Origin: Gracilimonas sp040117685
GTDB taxonomy: Bacteria; Bacteroidota; Rhodothermia; Balneolales; Balneolaceae
DNA: 64,000 nt
NCBI RefSeq assembly: GCF_040117685.2
Contig: NZ_JBEDYP020000014.1
Span: forward strand, 1 to 64,000
Direction of reading: 5' to 3'
Part shown: positions 22,864-32,383 of the stretch, piece by piece
Layout of the letters: each line of letters begins with the position of its first letter
Numbering within the stretch: position 1 is the first letter of the stretch
Made by a program: the position numbers and the translations under genes
The notes under the pieces: generated by a model
The model's database searches: none
The model's input: the letters and a program-made list of their open reading frames with translations, nothing else
Told to the model about the DNA's origin: nothing

Positions 22864-25800
22864 ATGAAGTATCCCCTTATCTATCAAAGAAAATGGACAT
22901 TCTTAATTACGCTGTTACTTTTTTGGTTGCTATCTTCATCCAATCTTTCCGCTCAAAACGATGAGCCGGAACCGGTGCTACATCTGGCCTTTGAAAACTC
23001 TGTAGTTGATTCGACCGGCTTAAACCCATCCATTCAGGTAACGGGCGGTCAGTTTGTAGAAGACCGCAACGGTAATCCCAACAGTGCTTTCTATTTCGAT
23101 GGGGTTGATGATGCAATTACGATAGCCGATACCGATAATGAGCTGGATGGCATTACCGAACTAAGCTTTATGGGATGGGTGAAGTATGAAGGATTTGACG
23201 ACGAAAGCTTCTATGCTACTCTACTTGAAAGGTTCGATTCTTATGAAACTGAAGGATATTACTTTGGACTAAACAGGGACGGGAATCTTGAAGTAAGGGG
23301 ATATACTTCTGAAGCCGGTTTAGAAAGCGGCGAGTGGATCCATATCGCTTTTACTGTGGGTGATGGGGTGATGAAATTCTATGTAAATGGAGAAAAGACA
23401 GATCAAAATAACTATGGAGCGGAAGGGTATGTTGCCGAAGATTCAGATATCACCATCGGTCTGAGTGAATTTTCAAACAGTCCATTTCAAGGTTCAATTG
23501 ATGAAATAAAGGTATATGATTACGCAGTTAATGAAAGTCTTGTAAGAAGCAATGCAGGATTGGAACCAATCCCGGATTATAGCAATAGCAACATTCTGGA
23601 TATGAGTTTTAATCAAAGCCTGAGTGATTCCAGTATTGCCGGGAATGAAGTAATCGCATCGAGTGGGGCCTATACAGAAGGTAGGTTCGGAAACAATGAT
23701 TATGCGTATTCTTTTATTGAAGAGGATGCACATTTGAGCCTGGATTATGATAATGATGCGAGTGCGTTTTCAACGATTGATGATTTTACGGTAATGGCAT
23801 GGATTAAGGTGAAGTCATTCAATACAACGGAGTCCACCATCATTCAAAAACCCACAATCACACAACAAGTTGGTTATCAGACTTGGACGGTAAGCAAGGG
23901 GTTTAGGTACTATATTAATTCGAGTGGTTTATTGGAGCTGGATGTTGACGGGGATATTTCCTGGACCCTTGGTTCATCTCGCGTTTTGCCTCAGGAAGAA
24001 TGGGTTCATATTGCTACAACTTTCGAAGATGGCCAATTCAAGCATTACATAAACGGGGATTTAATACAAAATCGAACCGTTTGGAACAGAGATTCTCAAT
24101 TTCAAAATTCAGACAAGATATTTATAGGTAATAGTGTAACATTATCGAAGCCTTTTAATGGATATATCGATCAACTAAAAGTGTTCAATTATGTACTGAG
24201 TGAAAGCGAGATCAGTCATCAAGTTGATTATGTCCATGTCGACTCAATGCCAGACCCACAGCTGCTTTTGTATCTGCCATTTGATGAGCAATCGGAGAAT
24301 GATGAAATAGTACCCGGGGATTATGAAGAAAGCGATATTGTCAAGGGTAAGGACCGTTTCCAGGAAGACAACAGAGCCATAGATCTTGAGAACAACTCCT
24401 CGAAAGTGGTAATAAGAAATGTACCTGCATCATTTGATTCTTTAAATAGGAATATTTCCCTTTCTGCATGGGTGCGTGTCGAAGACCTTAGGAACAGATC
24501 TACAGTTATAAGTAGATCGGATAGTACAAAAGGAGATGGGTTTCGGCTTTCATTGAGAGAAAAGAATTCTTTTGAAGAAGGGGGGCATTCTCTTTCTCTA
24601 AGTTTGAACGGGATACAAATAGAACAAAAAGATTTTGCTATTCAAAAGGGGAGCTGGGTTCACGTTGCAGGAACATATGACGGAAAAATAGCGAAATTAT
24701 ACGTCAACGGTAGATTAATAAAAGAAGAATCAGTTAACACCAAGTTGTCTATAAAAGATCCGAATATATACATAGGCCAAAATGTGGAAAGAAATCGTGA
24801 CGGGGATATTTTTAGAGATACATTTATTGGAAAAATCGATGATGTTCGTCTTCATAATTATGCATTGAGCCCGGATTCAATTGCAGTTTATTATGAGAAT
24901 AGATTCCAAGGCTTTTCAACGGCACCAAAATCAGTATTATCATTATCTTTTGAAGGTTCGATTACTGATTCAAGCATGGTTAATAATACCATAGAAACTA
25001 CAGGAACAGCTTTTGTTGAAGATCGGTTTGGTGAAACTGAATCGGCTATTTCATTTGATGGAGAAGATGATGAGATCATTATAAAGGATACAGATAATGC
25101 GATGGACTCAATAAGTACAGGACTAACGATTTCAACCTGGGTTAAAATGGAAAGAGAGTATTCGGGAAGTTATCCGGGGGAGACGTTGATCGAAAGGAAT
25201 GACGGAGATGGGTATAAATATAGTTTGGCTATTAAAGAGGATAATTATGGGCCGGGCAATATGCAGAGCTCAGTTGAGACCATAGTATTTAGAATAGGTA
25301 GTGCTGAGTTGACCTTTAGGGATAGTCCTATTCAACCCGGAAAATGGTTTCATGTTGTAGGTACTTTTGACGGGGAGGAAATGAAATTATTCGTGAATGG
25401 TCGGGAAGCAAAAATTCGACCTTACGAAACGGTTATAAATTTAAGCGATTCAGATCTGATTGTAGGTAACAGTGCAGATGGAAATCAGCCTTTCATAGGT
25501 AATTTAGATGAGGTTCAAATGTATAACTATGCTCTTTCAGATAGCATGGTCGCTGAATTCTATGACGATAGGCCTCAGCCCACAACAGTCAAATCTCCCA
25601 AGCAGGCGTTACAGCTATCTTTTGAAAATACGTTAGAGGATTCAAGCCGTTATCAAAATATAGTAACCGCAGAAGGAGGGGCATTCGAAAAAGATAGATT
25701 CCATTTCGAGAAATCTGCCTACAGCTTTGATGGAGTAGATGATGTATTAATGGTTACAGATACAAGTGCTGCTATGGATTCCCTTTGGGATGGTTTTACC

Positions 25801-26556
25801 GTGTCGGGATGGTTCTTTCATTATGTGCATAATGATAACCATGTTGAATTTGATTCCAGTGCGGTCATATATGCTGAATCCGCAGACAAAAACAACCAAT
25901 TTGGGTTAATGTTTGAAAAGGAGATTGATGAAAGCAACCCAAGAAGTTTATTGTTTAATGTGGGCGCAGATGAAATATCTTATACTGGCTTGGCTACCCG
26001 GGGCAATAGGTACTGGTATCACATTGCAGGGACGTACGATGGTAGTGAAATGAAACTATATGTTAACGGAGAAATGGTCGGTACTACAAATGTGACAAAC
26101 TCTGAGGTGCTTTCCGAATCTATTTCACAAATTTATATTGGCAATAATAATACCGGAAGAGCCCCTTTGAATGGAATATTGGATGAGATCCAAATGTATA
26201 CTTACCCGCTTTCCGAAGCTGAAATTGCCTCAATGATTGATATAGAGATTACTTTGGTTGGTAACGAACCGGATCCAAAAACAGAAATTCCTTCTGATAT
26301 TGAACTGTACCAAAACTATCCGAACCCATTCAACCCAACCACCAACATTCAATTTAGTATTCCACAGGCGGGGAATGTTTCCCTTAAAGTATATAACACA
26401 CTTGGCAGAGAAGTAGCTACATTAAAAAATGAGAAACTAAGTACCGGAACCCACAATGTTACTTTTGATGCCGGCAACCTTTCTTCAGGAGTGTACTTCT
26501 ACCAGCTGAGATACAAAGGACAAGTGGCAACAGAGAAAATGTTACTGATTAAATGA
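22864..26556 (+). CDS. Large secreted protein with five LamG domains and T9SS sorting domain
   Basis: A 1230-residue protein. A signal peptide (LITLLLFWLLSSSNLSA) is followed by five LamG/concanavalin-like beta-sandwich domains at about 40-225, 245-450, 465-670, 690-905 and 920-1115. Each has an FDGVDD-like start, a W(V/I)K or GW strand and WxHxAxT(Y/F)DG followed by KxYVNG. The C-terminal 85 residues are a type A sorting domain with LYQNYPNPFNPTTNIQFSIP and TLGREVATL. It should therefore pass the outer membrane by the type IX system and be cleaved or anchored at the surface. A carbohydrate- or adhesion-binding role is inferred. Domains are well diverged from one another. Confidence 0.92.
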   Translation: MKYPLIYQRKWTFLITLLLFWLLSSSNLSAQNDEPEPVLHLAFENSVVDSTGLNPSIQVTGGQFVEDRNGNPNSAFYFDGVDDAITIADTDNELDGITELSFMGWVKYEGFDDESFYATLLERFDSYETEGYYFGLNRDGNLEVRGYTSEAGLESGEWIHIAFTVGDGVMKFYVNGEKTDQNNYGAEGYVAEDSDITIGLSEFSNSPFQGSIDEIKVYDYAVNESLVRSNAGLEPIPDYSNSNILDMSFNQSLSDSSIAGNEVIASSGAYTEGRFGNNDYAYSFIEEDAHLSLDYDNDASAFSTIDDFTVMAWIKVKSFNTTESTIIQKPTITQQVGYQTWTVSKGFRYYINSSGLLELDVDGDISWTLGSSRVLPQEEWVHIATTFEDGQFKHYINGDLIQNRTVWNRDSQFQNSDKIFIGNSVTLSKPFNGYIDQLKVFNYVLSESEISHQVDYVHVDSMPDPQLLLYLPFDEQSENDEIVPGDYEESDIVKGKDRFQEDNRAIDLENNSSKVVIRNVPASFDSLNRNISLSAWVRVEDLRNRSTVISRSDSTKGDGFRLSLREKNSFEEGGHSLSLSLNGIQIEQKDFAIQKGSWVHVAGTYDGKIAKLYVNGRLIKEESVNTKLSIKDPNIYIGQNVERNRDGDIFRDTFIGKIDDVRLHNYALSPDSIAVYYENRFQGFSTAPKSVLSLSFEGSITDSSMVNNTIETTGTAFVEDRFGETESAISFDGEDDEIIIKDTDNAMDSISTGLTISTWVKMEREYSGSYPGETLIERNDGDGYKYSLAIKEDNYGPGNMQSSVETIVFRIGSAELTFRDSPIQPGKWFHVVGTFDGEEMKLFVNGREAKIRPYETVINLSDSDLIVGNSADGNQPFIGNLDEVQMYNYALSDSMVAEFYDDRPQPTTVKSPKQALQLSFENTLEDSSRYQNIVTAEGGAFEKDRFHFEKSAYSFDGVDDVLMVTDTSAAMDSLWDGFTVSGWFFHYVHNDNHVEFDSSAVIYAESADKNNQFGLMFEKEIDESNPRSLLFNVGADEISYTGLATRGNRYWYHIAGTYDGSEMKLYVNGEMVGTTNVTNSEVLSESISQIYIGNNNTGRAPLNGILDEIQMYTYPLSEAEIASMIDIEITLVGNEPDPKTEIPSDIELYQNYPNPFNPTTNIQFSIPQAGNVSLKVYNTLGREVATLKNEKLSTGTHNVTFDAGNLSSGVYFYQLRYKGQVATEKMLLIK

Positions 26557-26564
26557 AACAAGTC

Positions 26565-27041
26565 TTAATTCCCTGAAGTCTCCGCCATTCGTGTAGCCTG
26601 CCACACCACGGCTTTCCATTGGCCGTTGCGCTTCTCAAAGAACCCGCTGTTGAGGTAGTAGCTTGTATCCACACCTGTTGCAGTAGGCGTTTCAGCAATT
26701 AGCCGAAAAGTGAGGGCTGCCGTATTTCCAAATAGCTTCACCTGCAGGCTATCATAAGAATAGGAGGGGCGGGTAGATTGAGCAGTATCTGATTCAGCCT
26801 CACTCATCCCATCCATAATTACATCTTTTCCGTGACGGGTACCCGCCGAGCCGGTATAAACGAGATCATCTGCCCACAGCCGGTCGTGCATGTCGGGGTC
26901 CTCTACATTTGTCAGGAACTCATCCAATAGCTTAGTCAAAGCTGCTTTTTCCTGCTGGGGATTGACCTGCGAGCAGCTGCTCAAAAAAGCAATTAACATA
27001 AAGACAAAAAAGCCCGATAAACTGATATGTACTTGTTTCAT
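26565..27041 (-). CDS. NTF2-like (DUF4440/SnoaL) lipoprotein
   Basis: A 158-residue protein. Its N-terminus is a lipoprotein signal (FFVFMLIAFLSSC, lipobox LSSC), so it is membrane anchored. The mature part has the cone-shaped NTF2 pattern: an initial helix EKAALTKLLDEFLTNVE, DRLWADDLVYTGSAGTRHGKD, LFGNTAALTFRL and a final strand FEKRNGQWKAVVWQATRM. This matches DUF4440. Function unknown. It converges with the LamG gene, with only 8 bases between their stops. Confidence 0.8.
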   Translation of the reverse strand: MKQVHISLSGFFVFMLIAFLSSCSQVNPQQEKAALTKLLDEFLTNVEDPDMHDRLWADDLVYTGSAGTRHGKDVIMDGMSEAESDTAQSTRPSYSYDSLQVKLFGNTAALTFRLIAETPTATGVDTSYYLNSGFFEKRNGQWKAVVWQATRMAETSGN

Positions 27042-27134
27042 TATTAAATCTATTAAGTTGGAGACTGAATGATATAATAGCGTTTCAAAATGAGACGTGC
27101 AGCTACAGTCTGTTTAATCCAAAAATCTGCGATT

Positions 27135-27164
27135 AAAAAAAGAAGCCCCGATCAAGAGGCTTCT
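27135..27164 (-). terminator. Terminator of the dcw cluster after ftsZ
   Basis: Read on the minus strand, AGAAGCC (27164-27158) pairs with GGCTTCT (27147-27141), followed by a run of seven T (27141-27135). It lies about 110 bases after the ftsZ stop. Confidence 0.8.
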
Positions 27165-27276
27165 TCTGTTGTTAGCAATCTATAGCTTGAATGAAGCTAT
27201 ATTCCAGTAAAATTCAGTGGTTCACGAAGATACCATTCCCATGGTATCGGGGGCGAACCTGGTCAATGGCAACTCC

Positions 27277-28605
27277 TTAGTCCATGATTTTTCGGAGGAA
27301 CGCCGGCTGGTCGGTGTCATCCTTGCGGATACGTTCCGTGCGACTCTGGAATGGCGCGATGTTATCCTGCGCTTCATTCTTTTGTTCCTCTTCTTCAGGG
27401 ACCTCAATGCTGTCTTCCTGCTTACGCACGTTTAAATCGCGACGCAGGTAAGACGGAGTGTCTAATTTTTTAAGGTTGTTTTCGCCTTTGTAGTAATCGC
27501 CCGTACCACGCTGAAAGCGTTTAGGTACATCGGGCTTTTTACTGTTGGTCTGCATATTAGCCTGTGCATTTTCAGCTGCTTTATTCAGCGAACCTTTATC
27601 ATTGCTGGCTACTTTAGCTGTAGTTCGGTCTTCGGCAAGATCAAAACCGGTGGCGATAACCGTCACGCGGATGTCATCACCAAAGTTTTCATCCAGCACG
27701 GTACCGAGAATGATTTCGGCATTTTCACCGGCCTCATCATGGATGATATTGGTAGCGGTGGTGGTTTCGCGCATTCCAAGGTTGGAGCCGGCCGAAATGT
27801 TAACCAGAACGTTGCGTGCTCCGCGGATGCTCACTCCATCCAACAGCGGCGAGTTGATGGCTGCACGGGCGGCTTTCTCAGCACGGTCGGCGCCTTCAGC
27901 AGTAGCGGATCCCATAATGGCAGCTCCACCGTCGCTCATGGTTGTTCGCACGTCAGCAAAGTCAAGGTTGATCAGACCCGGCATCAGGATAAGATCACTG
28001 ATACCACGTGTTGCGTTGTAGAGAACCTCGTTTGCCATTGCGAAAGCATCCATAAGGGATGTGTTTTCATCGGCGATGTCGAGCAATCGCTCGTTCGGGA
28101 TTACTATTACCGTATCGCAATTTTTCTTTAGTTCGGTGATGCCTTCCAGGGCATATTTTTTCCGAACCTTGCCCTCACATTCAAAAGGGGTGGTTACAAT
28201 ACCGACGGTAAGGATGCCGCGACGTTTGGCGATTCCGGCAACCACGGGAGCTCCCCCGGTTCCGGTACCACCGCCCATTCCGGCTGTCACAAATACCATG
28301 TCGGCATTTTCTATAGATTCTTCAATTTCATGGCGGTTTTCTTCCACCGCTTCACGTCCGATTTCGGGACGTGCTCCGGCACCCAGTCCATTGGTAAGTG
28401 CTGAACCTACCTGAACCTTGATGTCTGCCATGCTATTCTTCAGAGCCTGTGCATCGGTGTTCAGAGCGATATACTCCACACTTTCAAGGCCCATGTTTAT
28501 CATATTGTTTATGGCGTTACCGCCACCGCCGCCAACGCCGATCACTTTGATCTTGGCGTTTTCCTGGCTCTGTTCGTCAAAAAAGAAACGTGAATTGTTA
28601 GCCAT
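27277..28605 (-). CDS. ftsZ: Cell division GTPase FtsZ
   Basis: A 442-residue tubulin homologue that polymerises into the division ring. The GTP-binding half includes VIGVGGGGGNAINNMI and the tubulin signature GGGTGTGGAPVVAG. The T7 loop is LINLDFADVRTTM. After about residue 320 comes a long variable linker rich in Asn/Lys/Glu, and the extreme C-terminus (DQPAFLRKIMD) is the conserved peptide for FtsA binding. It is the last gene of the dcw cluster, 70 bases after ftsA. Confidence 0.97.
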   Translation of the reverse strand: MANNSRFFFDEQSQENAKIKVIGVGGGGGNAINNMINMGLESVEYIALNTDAQALKNSMADIKVQVGSALTNGLGAGARPEIGREAVEENRHEIEESIENADMVFVTAGMGGGTGTGGAPVVAGIAKRRGILTVGIVTTPFECEGKVRKKYALEGITELKKNCDTVIVIPNERLLDIADENTSLMDAFAMANEVLYNATRGISDLILMPGLINLDFADVRTTMSDGGAAIMGSATAEGADRAEKAARAAINSPLLDGVSIRGARNVLVNISAGSNLGMRETTTATNIIHDEAGENAEIILGTVLDENFGDDIRVTVIATGFDLAEDRTTAKVASNDKGSLNKAAENAQANMQTNSKKPDVPKRFQRGTGDYYKGENNLKKLDTPSYLRRDLNVRKQEDSIEVPEEEEQKNEAQDNIAPFQSRTERIRKDDTDQPAFLRKIMD

Positions 28606-28675
28606 TGTTAACTCCTATTTGAGTTGTTGTATTTTACTGGATTGTTATTGTTGTAGATGATTGCTGATTTTACTT

Positions 28676-29935
28676 CTAAAGCTCTTTGAACCAACTTTTC
28701 ATGCGGTCGGTGATTTTTTGCATCACTTGTTCCACGTTGGTTCCTTTTGATGATGATGGCATCATCGTTTGGTTGTTTGCTGTGCCTGATCGAAGAGCAT
28801 GCATCACCAAACCTACGCCGGTAGCGTAAATCGGGCTGTTCACTTCTTCTTTCAGTCCGCCTGTGATGCCTAATGGAATTCCCACTTTGGCATCCAGTCC
28901 TAATATTTCGTTCGCAAGGGGACATACATTCTTCACAAGCGATCCGCCGCCTGTAATCACGACACCGGCACTCATGGAATCAGCATATCCGCTGCGTTTA
29001 ATTTCAATTCCCACGATTTCCAGGATCTCTTCCATCCGAGCCTGAACAATCTTAGCGAGAATACTTTTGGTAATTTCTTTGGGTGGACGCCCCGCAATGC
29101 CGGGTACCGTTATGACTTCGTCCTCTTCGATCAGATCAGCATAACTTTCGCCGTGCTTACGTTTCAGGGTTTCGGCCTGATCGTCAAGCACGCTGAGCCC
29201 GAGGCGAATGTCGTCGGTTACTTTTTGCCCGGCTATAGCAATTACTGCCGTATGGCGGATCGTATTATCCTGGAAGATGGCTACGTCAGTCGTTCCACCT
29301 CCGATATCCACCAGCACCACACCGGCTTCTTTTTCCTCTTCATCCAACACGGAGTAGGAGGATGCCAGCGGTTCTAAAATGATGTCGGCAACCTGGTATC
29401 CGGCGCGTTCAACACAGCGATAGATGTTTTTGGCCGCAGATACCAGTCCGGTTATGATGTGAACTTCGGCTTCCATACGCATGCCGCTCATTCCCACCGG
29501 GTCGCTGATTCCATCCTGACCGTCTACCACAAACTCCTGCGGGATCACGTGGAGAATCTGCTGATCAGTCGGAAGCATGATGCGCTGGCAATCTTCAAGA
29601 AGCCGCTCTACATCTTTTGCTGTAATTTCATTGTCTTTGTTGTTGATGGTGATCACACCTTTGCTTCGCATACTGCGGATATGGTCGCCGGCAATACCTA
29701 CATTCACCGAGTTCACCTGGATGCCGGAAGCCAGTTCTGCCTGTGCAATGGCATCCTTGATGGCATTTACGGTTTTATCGATGTTTACCACCACACCACG
29801 GTTCAGCCCATCGCTTTGAGCTTTGCCCACCCCGAGGATATGAATCCGTTCCTGTTCATCGATTGATGCTACGATTGCGCAAATTTTGGTAGTCCCGATA
29901 TCGAGACCTACCATGATGTTTTCATGTTCTTCCAT
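28676..29935 (-). CDS. ftsA: Cell division protein FtsA
   Basis: A 419-residue actin-like ATPase that tethers FtsZ to the membrane. The phosphate 1 motif is VGLDIGTTKICAIV; phosphate 2 is VVLVDIGGGTTDVAIF; the adenosine motif is VVITGGGSLVKNV. An SHS2-like 1C insertion lies at about 85-160. The C-terminus KITDRMKSWFKEL is the amphipathic membrane-targeting helix. It overlaps the preceding small open frame by 14 bases. Confidence 0.96.
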   Translation of the reverse strand: MEEHENIMVGLDIGTTKICAIVASIDEQERIHILGVGKAQSDGLNRGVVVNIDKTVNAIKDAIAQAELASGIQVNSVNVGIAGDHIRSMRSKGVITINNKDNEITAKDVERLLEDCQRIMLPTDQQILHVIPQEFVVDGQDGISDPVGMSGMRMEAEVHIITGLVSAAKNIYRCVERAGYQVADIILEPLASSYSVLDEEEKEAGVVLVDIGGGTTDVAIFQDNTIRHTAVIAIAGQKVTDDIRLGLSVLDDQAETLKRKHGESYADLIEEDEVITVPGIAGRPPKEITKSILAKIVQARMEEILEIVGIEIKRSGYADSMSAGVVITGGGSLVKNVCPLANEILGLDAKVGIPLGITGGLKEEVNSPIYATGVGLVMHALRSGTANNQTMMPSSSKGTNVEQVMQKITDRMKSWFKEL

Positions 29936-30227
29936 GACGATCCGCTGTGTTTTTGTTGATTGCTAAGTTTCTTCTTTTGGTTGATGGCGAAGCCAAATCC
30001 GAATAAAAGTCCGAGATAGAATCTTTCTTCAGTAATCCTTTGTCCGGTTCCGTTAGCAGTGTATTCAAAAGACTTCCTGCCTGCTTTACCCCTTCCGCCC
30101 GCTCTGCTTGTTCCGTTCGTCCACCTCGTTCTGTACGCTCTGCGCCGGAACGATTAGACGATTCTTCTTTTAGCATAGAATATCCATGAACATCGGCGAA
30201 CGATATGTGATTGAAATCAAATTTCAT
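29922..30227 (-). CDS. Unknown small protein inserted between ftsQ and ftsA
   Basis: A 101-residue frame that overlaps the end of ftsQ by 11 bases and the start of ftsA by 14 bases, exactly as a translationally coupled operon gene would. I do not recognise the family. It is highly charged with a central low-complexity segment (ERTERGGRTEQAERAEG) and has no membrane segment or signal. The ending is Lys/Arg rich. It could be a lineage-specific division protein; alternatively it is a fortuitous frame filling a 280-base gap, which would be unusual in this tightly packed cluster. Confidence 0.6.
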   Translation of the reverse strand: MKFDFNHISFADVHGYSMLKEESSNRSGAERTERGGRTEQAERAEGVKQAGSLLNTLLTEPDKGLLKKDSISDFYSDLASPSTKRRNLAINKNTADRHGRT

Positions 30228-30945
30228 GGGTCACCACCTGATTTGTAAACCGGAGGTCAACTTGTCGCATCGCTTGTATGCCCTTAGTTCGGATCACTTC
30301 CGTATAAAAAGCTTTCCAGTTCTCCAGTTTGGTTTGAAAGTCATTTCGGCCGAATAGCAGCTTCACTCCATTTTCATGGCTTAAGGCTACCACGCCGTCG
30401 GTTTCATCATATACCACCTCGCTGATAGTGGTCCATCCAAAGCCATCGATTTTGGCTCGCATCAAAAAGTCTCGTACCTGCGCAAAGTCTTCTGTCTTGA
30501 TTGTATCATCAGATGTCGCACTGTATCCATACAAAAGCGGAACATCCTGCGTTTTTCCATCCAATATGGGCAAGCGGACGCCTTCGGCATCCACATACAT
30601 ACGATCCGGCCCATTCACCAACAGCGCAATAGGCTGACGTTCGGCTACTGTAAGCCGTAAATCTCCGCTGGGTTCGATATAAGGTTTCACTGAGCGAACG
30701 TAGTCGAGTTTTTCCACACGTTGAACAACTTCATTCAGGTCCAAACTGTCCGGCTTAATTCCCAAAGGGATATCTGCTGCTTGCTTTAATTGCTCATAAT
30801 CAGTGTAATACAGACTATTTACCTGTACATCCTGAACCGTTACATTCCGGTTCCAGTAGAGTGCAGCAAGCACAGCAATTCCGGTTACCATCAAAACGGT
30901 GGTAATCCACGGAAGTAAGCTTTTATTTGAACCTTGGTTGCTCAA
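30217..30945 (-). CDS. ftsQ: Cell division protein FtsQ/DivIB
   Basis: A 242-residue bitopic inner-membrane protein: short cytoplasmic N-terminus, one membrane helix (WITTVLMVTGIAVLAALYW, about residues 13-31), a POTRA domain (about 35-105, VQDVQVNSLYYTDYEQL) and a C-terminal beta domain. It links the early and late divisome. The start is TTG (30945-30943) directly after the murC TAG; no ATG fits. Length is short but normal for Bacteroidota. Confidence 0.88.
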   Translation of the reverse strand: MSNQGSNKSLLPWITTVLMVTGIAVLAALYWNRNVTVQDVQVNSLYYTDYEQLKQAADIPLGIKPDSLDLNEVVQRVEKLDYVRSVKPYIEPSGDLRLTVAERQPIALLVNGPDRMYVDAEGVRLPILDGKTQDVPLLYGYSATSDDTIKTEDFAQVRDFLMRAKIDGFGWTTISEVVYDETDGVVALSHENGVKLLFGRNDFQTKLENWKAFYTEVIRTKGIQAMRQVDLRFTNQVVTHEI

Positions 30946-32373
30946 CTATTTGGCTTTTGGTTTGAATTTTCCGGATTTCAATGCTTCCACGAACTCTTCC
31001 CCAAAGCGGTAAATATCTCCGGCACCCATGGTGATAATAATGTCACCGGGTTCTGCAATTTCTTTCAGTGTTTTGGTGACATTCTCTTTGTCTTCCACAT
31101 ACATCACATTCTTATGCCCATACTGCTCGGCGGTATCGGCAATCAGTTTCCCGGTTACACCTTCAATCGGTTGCTCACGGGAGGGATATACATCGGTCAC
31201 AATCAACATTTCCGCATCAAAGAACGAAAGACCGAATTCCTTATATAATTCCTGAGTACGGGAGTACAAGTGCGGCTGAAAAACAGCAACCACACGGCGA
31301 TCAGGCCAACCTTTATTGGCCGCCTGCAAGGTTGCATGCACTTCGGTGGGGTGATGAGCATAATCATCAATCACCATACAGCCGTTGTCATATTTCAGCT
31401 GGAAGCGACGGAATACTCCTTCGTATCGCTCCAGACCCTTTTTGATCAGTTTAAAATCTATATCCAGTTCCAGCCCGGTTGCTATAGCTGCAAGCGCATT
31501 TTTTACGTTATGCTCGCCCGGTGCTTTCAATGTGACAACTCCGATTTTCTCATCTTCCCATACCACAGAAAAAGTGCTGGTAAAGGCATCAGAACGGATA
31601 TCGGTCGCCCGAAGCTGAGCCTGAGGTGTTAGTCCATAAGTGATAACCCGTTTCTCTAATTCCGGTAGAATGCTTCGTACATTCGGATCATCGAGGCAGA
31701 CAATCACAGCTCCGTAAAAAGGCACTTTGTTAGCATAATCAATAAATGCCTGCTTCACATCTTCCAGGTCATCATAGATGTCGAGATGCTCGGCTTCAAT
31801 ATTCGTAATGATGGCCAAAGAAGGAGAGAGGCGAAGAAAAGTCCGGTCAAATTCATCAGCCTCTACTACAATCAAATCTCCTTTACCAACCACGGCGTTG
31901 GTTTTGTCGAAACTGTGAACCTTACCGCCTACAATGATGGTGGGATCATAATTTCCATCCTGAGTTACATGGCCGACCATAGTAGTGGTTGTAGTCTTGC
32001 CATGAGTTCCGGCTACACCAATCCCGAACTTCATTTTCATGAGTTCAGCCAGCATCTCCGCCCGTTTAATGGTCGGAATACGCTCTTCAATTGCCGCTTT
32101 GGTTTCTACATTCTCATCAGCTTTAACAGCACTGGTGTAAACAACCACATCAGCACCTTCAATGTACTCCGCCTTATGGCCTTTGTGAACCGTAGCGCCG
32201 AGTTCCTGCAGCCGCTTGGTGGTTTCGGTGACTGCACCGTCTGAGCCGGATACCTTATATCCGCGCTGCAACAATATTTCGGCCATCCCGCTCATACCAA
32301 TGCCACCTATACCCACCATGTGGATATGTTTAGTGCGGCCAAATACGGGTTGTGTTTCGATGCGTTTTTCCAC
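30946..32373 (-). CDS. murC: UDP-N-acetylmuramate--L-alanine ligase
   Basis: A 475-residue cytoplasmic Mur ligase that adds the first L-alanine to UDP-MurNAc. The N-terminal Rossmann domain shows HMVGIGGIGMSGMAEILL, the ATP P-loop is VAGTHGKTTTTTM near residue 117, and the C-terminal domain has DDYAHHPTEVHATL and VFQPHLYSRT. Length is normal. It lies between murG and ftsQ. Confidence 0.97.
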   Translation of the reverse strand: MEKRIETQPVFGRTKHIHMVGIGGIGMSGMAEILLQRGYKVSGSDGAVTETTKRLQELGATVHKGHKAEYIEGADVVVYTSAVKADENVETKAAIEERIPTIKRAEMLAELMKMKFGIGVAGTHGKTTTTTMVGHVTQDGNYDPTIIVGGKVHSFDKTNAVVGKGDLIVVEADEFDRTFLRLSPSLAIITNIEAEHLDIYDDLEDVKQAFIDYANKVPFYGAVIVCLDDPNVRSILPELEKRVITYGLTPQAQLRATDIRSDAFTSTFSVVWEDEKIGVVTLKAPGEHNVKNALAAIATGLELDIDFKLIKKGLERYEGVFRRFQLKYDNGCMVIDDYAHHPTEVHATLQAANKGWPDRRVVAVFQPHLYSRTQELYKEFGLSFFDAEMLIVTDVYPSREQPIEGVTGKLIADTAEQYGHKNVMYVEDKENVTKTLKEIAEPGDIIITMGAGDIYRFGEEFVEALKSGKFKPKAK

Positions 32374-32383
32374 TACTGCGTTC

